Of a DNA stretch of 64,000 bases, positions 60,900-64,000 are shown piece after piece (within the stretch, counting starts at the first letter, position 1; each line of letters begins with the position of its first letter). The notes beneath the pieces were generated by a model that made no database searches, was not told the origin of the DNA, and worked only from the letters and a program-made list of their open reading frames with translations. Position numbers and translations under genes: made by a program. Source of the stretch: Ascochyta rabiei (taxonomy: Eukaryota > Ascomycota > Dothideomycetes > Pleosporales > Didymellaceae); contig NC_082411.1 in the NCBI RefSeq assembly GCF_004011695.2, forward strand, positions 558,001 through 622,000, written 5' to 3'.

Positions 60900-62560
60900 A
60901 ACGCTACTGCCTTAGGGACCTTCTATACTGTGTTCTTACTTTTATAATTCTAAACAGTAGAGGTATAACCTAATAATGCTTTAGAAACTATACTATTTCT
61001 TATATAGTAATTAGTCTATATTAGGTTAACTATTACTATAGATTAAATGTCAAGTTATCCTTTAAAAACCTTATAGCTCTTACTTTCTTTTAACACTATT
61101 ATTACTATCTTTAGTTTTTAGGCGTAGTCTTCTTCTTTAAAAAGGCCTACCTCTTAATCTGCATTAAGGTTTATAACAATAGCGCTACTAGTAACCCTAA
61201 TATTACCTTAAGTATAGTGTTCTTTCACGTATAGGTTAATAGTAGTTAGTAGTTTAACTACTACGTGCCCTTTCCTGTTAAGCTGTTCCTTAATACCCTC
61301 CTTTACTATTTTTATAATATATATTCCTAACATATTATAGATGTTACTCTATAGGTTTTTAGCTAATCCCTATATAAGACGTCCTTGCTAGTTAAGGTAG
61401 ACCTATTAATTCTAGATTAGCTTCTTTTAGTCTGCGCATGCTAACGCTAGGTAGCCTTCCTTTCTATAGGCATAATAAACTATTAGGCCTCTTAGTTAGC
61501 TATATCTCTGCAGCGTTATCCTAGCTAGAAAAAGCCCTTCTTATTAAGTAACAGGGTAATAATTAAAGCTAGTAGGGTTTTGCGTCTTAATAGGTCTTTA
61601 GTATTACCTTTTAAGACCTATTAAGGCTATACTAACTTTCTATTATATATCTTTATATAAAAGCAGTTCTACTTCCTACAGCTTCTAAGGAGTAAGTAAG
61701 AGATTTATGCTATTATGCTTAATCCTAGAGAACTTCTTAATAAGGTTGTTTACCTCTCCTTGTGCGGGCTAATGCCCTAGTAGCATTTAGACTTCTTATT
61801 TACCTAGAGGGCATGCTCTAGATAGCCTCTTTAGCACGCCCTCTTTGTTTAACTAGGCTAGTTTTAATATATTTAGGAGTTCTAATAGTTTATTAAGTAC
61901 CTATACCTTAGTTGTTGTTATTCCCTTCTTAAAAACTAGGTTAAATAATTTAAGTTCTAACTCTTATAAGGTAACCTTACTTAAAAAACGCTTTAATTTT
62001 AGTGTAGTAAAAGAGCTCTAGGCAGGTTATAGTAAGTTTATATTTATTTAATACCTAATTAAGATATTAAAAATTTAGGCCTTTTGCTAGGTAGAATTCT
62101 TTATATAATTCTGCTACTATCCTAGCTTCTAGGTATTGTTTAAACCTAGAGCTGAAGTTGTCTAGGTACCCTTAGAGCGATAAGTTTAGGGTTAATAAGT
62201 ATAAAATGCACTAAGTGCGCAGCAAATCCTTATTCTCTTCCTGCTAGGCCTTATCCTAGCTTTAGAATTGTTGTTAGAGTGCTTCCTTAACAGCTTACTA
62301 ATTAGTTACTACCTAGGCAGCTGTAAAGTCCATTATACTTAACTTAATAATCTCTTAGTAAGTATAGGTATAGTAACTAAGAAGTCTGCTAATATAGTTC
62401 TTAATAGTCTATTAGTAGAAAACAGAGTGTTGTTGAATCTCCTTTAGGAATTAGGTTATGTTATCTCTACTAAATACTAGGGGTATGTCTATGAAAGGGG
62501 CTTACTTATTAGCGTAGGTGTGCTAGTTCTCTTAGGCAAAATATCCTACTCTATTAGTAA
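60900..62560 (-). pseudogene. B Gag
   Basis: Minus strand. It reads F-S-R-D-N-I-T-[Q]-F-L-K-E-I near 62485-62440 (family F-x-G-K-D-I-T-x-F-L), then Y-T-Y-T-Y-[Q]-E-I-I-K near 62370, M-D-F-T-A-A near 62333, and Q-S-[Q]-D-K-A-[Q]-[Q] near 62255. This matches the capsid part of Gag in this lineage. The nucleocapsid part toward 60900 is too decayed to show a knuckle. Confidence 0.75.
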
Positions 62561-63160
62561 TAATAGAAAGGATTTAGCGTAAGTCTAAGTCTCCTAAAGT
62601 ATTATTGCTTAGTAGTAACGTGTTTAGAGTCTCTAAATGTTTAGGATAGAGATAAGCTACTGTAGTTTCTACTTCTAGAGGTAATACAGTAAATCCTTCC
62701 CTTATAGCATTCTAATAGGTGCTAGAGAGAGCTTTATACGTTAGAGTGTTTAATATACTAGTAAGTTTTAATTACTACTTTTGTTTTTAGGCATTTATTA
62801 ATACTAAAAATTGTAGGTAGTTACTTATTAGAACGTGTCTTTTTATCTTATTTAAAATAGCTTTGCTTAGGTGTTCTCTATACGTGTCTTTTAAGGGGTT
62901 TCTTTAGTTCTCCTATAGTTCCTATATTTATATTATTATTACTTACCCTTATTCTAACGCCTGTAGGATTACTAGGCTACATCCTAATAAATTATCAGCG
63001 TTTCCTTATAGTTTAGTTCTATTACCTTTTTCTATTATTTCCTATTACTATACAATTGTCTAATAAGTAGAGGTTTTTATAGCCTTAATAAATCTATAAG
63101 ATTACTTCCTTACTAAGACTATACATACTGCATGTAAGGGCTGTAACTATTATAACTATA

Positions 63161-63289
63161 TAGACTTTTTACTATAAGTTCTAATAGATTCCTAAGCCTA
63201 GCTTAGTTCTATACTACTAGTATGTGTAGACTTTTTACTATAGGTTCTAACAGATTCCTAAGCCTAGCTTAGTTCTATACTGTTAGTAT
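63161..63289. repeat. 76-bp tandem duplication in the B leader
   Basis: The unit beginning TAGACTTTTTACTATA starts at 63161 and again at 63237, the second copy being shorter. It sits between gag and the 5' LTR on the element map, as do the G2 leader repeats, and has the same 76-bp period though a different sequence. Confidence 0.85.
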
Positions 63290-63525
63290 TAGATCTATCT
63301 AACGCCTTATACTCTATACTATTTTCTAGGCCTACTACTTAGTATATAACTACTTACTAGACCTATCCTATAAACCTTATTATAACTATATAGAAGACAT
63401 TATAAAGGAGATGCTGTTTTTTTACATACTATTTATTAATATTCTATTAAGTACTAGCTATAGTAGCTTTAGTATTTCTAAGGCTAAGGCTTATAGGTAT
63501 TTAAGTTGTATATTAGTTACTATTT

Positions 63526-63750
63526 TAAAGGTAAGAATATTACTTAATATAAGAAGGTTTGTTGTCTTTAATAGTAAGCCCTAATAGCTTGCTGAGATTA
63601 TCTAATATACCCTCCTAACAATCACGTGCCTCTAATCCCTAATAGCCTCTTAAACCCTTACTAGTTAATATGCCTAATACTTATATACATCTAAACCCTA
63701 ATGTCTTACTAAGCCCTTACTAGTTAGCCTTATACTTTTACTTTACTACA
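63526..63750 (-). repeat. B 5' LTR
   Basis: 225 bp, paired with 29796-30020. On the minus strand it is followed after a few bases by TAGTAAC (63517-63523), a likely former TGGTAAC primer site. The sequence to the right belongs to family A. Confidence 0.8.
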
Positions 63751-64000
63751 CTATTAGTAAAATAAACATAGTATATATGCAAAATACAGAGAAATATAGG
63801 TAATAGAGCTACCTATAGTACTATAGATAAATATTATAATAGATTTTATTATACAGCTGCCTATCGTAAGAGACTATATAACTAGATATAACTATAACTT
63901 AATCTTTAATATAGTTAATAGATTTACTAATTATACTAAGATAATACCTTTTTAATCTAGCTATACTACAGAGCAGCTTATATAAGTATTTCTAGATTAA
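63751..64000 (+). pseudogene. Family A integrase core fragment (probable A2 continuation)
   Basis: Plus strand. It matches the A1 integrase in inverse (about 7000-7210): D-Y-I-T-R-Y-N-Y-N, V-N-R-F-T-N-Y-T-K-I-I-P-F and T-T-E-[Q]-L-I at about 63870-63990. It runs off the window end. Its strand agrees with A2 (18004-19241), so it is probably the same element beyond G1 and B, with protease, RT and RNase H deleted. Confidence 0.85.

Larger units (their letters stand above)
29796..63750 (-). mobile_element. B: Ty3/gypsy element expanded to 34 kb by nested insertions
   Basis: Two 225-bp direct repeats (29796-30020 and 63526-63750) are its LTRs. On the minus strand the right one is followed by a TAGTAAC primer-site remnant and the left one is preceded by a purine tract (30021-30035). 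Own sequence is 30021-30620, 46635-47207 and 54943-63525, about 9.8 kb. Gag, protease, RT, RNase H and integrase read on the minus strand at 56550-62560. G2 (GTAG duplication) and C2 (CCTAC duplication) are inserted. The flanks outside the LTRs are G1 on the left and family A on the right, with no matching duplication, so B is probably a recombinant. Confidence 0.8.

Noticed and set aside
1..64000. Mitochondrial or bacterial origin because of the AT-rich texture
   Set aside because: The bias is specific to CpA/TpG, with C and G kept in CC, CT, AG and GG contexts, and the content is fungal-type Ty3 and Fot1 elements.
1..64000. tRNA or rRNA genes
   Set aside because: No stretch with the conserved A/B box or rRNA signature stood out on either strand, though heavy RIP would hide decayed copies.

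Overview
The window looks like a block of nested, repeat-induced point mutation (RIP)-degraded transposable elements from a filamentous ascomycete (Pezizomycotina). CpA and TpG are scarce by eye and TpA is in great excess (CTA, TAG and CTAG are everywhere). No reading frame of ordinary gene length survives. Yet, reading TAG as former TGG or CAG and TAA as former CAA, both strands give long recognisable stretches of Ty3/gypsy Gag-Pol and of Fot1/pogo-type transposase. I see no host gene, tRNA, rRNA or CRISPR array. Every coding call below is therefore a pseudogene read through RIP stops, and its ends are approximate. Element ends, LTRs and target-site duplications (TSDs) were read directly and are much firmer. 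The letter names used here are local labels.

Layout. (1) 1-1015: nothing recognised. (2) C1, a minus-strand chromodomain Ty3 element, 1016-17819, with its 3' end missing. It is split by A1, a complete minus-strand Ty3 element (3240-13685, TSD CTACC). A1 itself holds two TA-flanked Fot1/pogo transposons: P1 (4388-6233) and F (8611-10474). (3) A2, a second copy of family A on the plus strand, begins at 18004 with its LTR and part of gag. It is cut at 19241 by G1, the 3' part of a large minus-strand Ty3 element (19242-29795). G1 carries nested elements N1 (19921-24043, TSD TTAGC) and P2 (25388-27235). (4) B, a minus-strand Ty3 element, has 225-bp LTRs at 29796-30020 and 63526-63750. It is blown open by two insertions: G2 (30621-46630, plus strand, 4-bp TSD GTAG, itself carrying N2 and a 434-bp MITE) and C2 (47208-54937, a complete chromodomain element, TSD CCTAC, carrying a second MITE copy). 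(5) 63751-64000: integrase core of family A on the plus strand, probably the far side of A2.

How the parts relate. Each insertion can be peeled off by its TSD and usually restores the reading frame or sequence of the element beneath, so the order of events is readable: A, then G and B, then N, C, P and F, with the 434-bp MITEs among the latest. Three observations stand out. The large G element has about 3.5 kb of additional coding-like sequence between pol and its 3' LTR, from no family I recognise. Families A, B, C and N each appear to have an antisense reading frame in the pol-to-3'LTR interval. G1 and G2 form inverted arms that look virtually identical for about 5.7 kb, RIP mutations included, and then become clearly divergent, which suggests gene conversion or copying after RIP. 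B has different elements on its two sides and no TSD, as expected if two B copies recombined and deleted the DNA between them.
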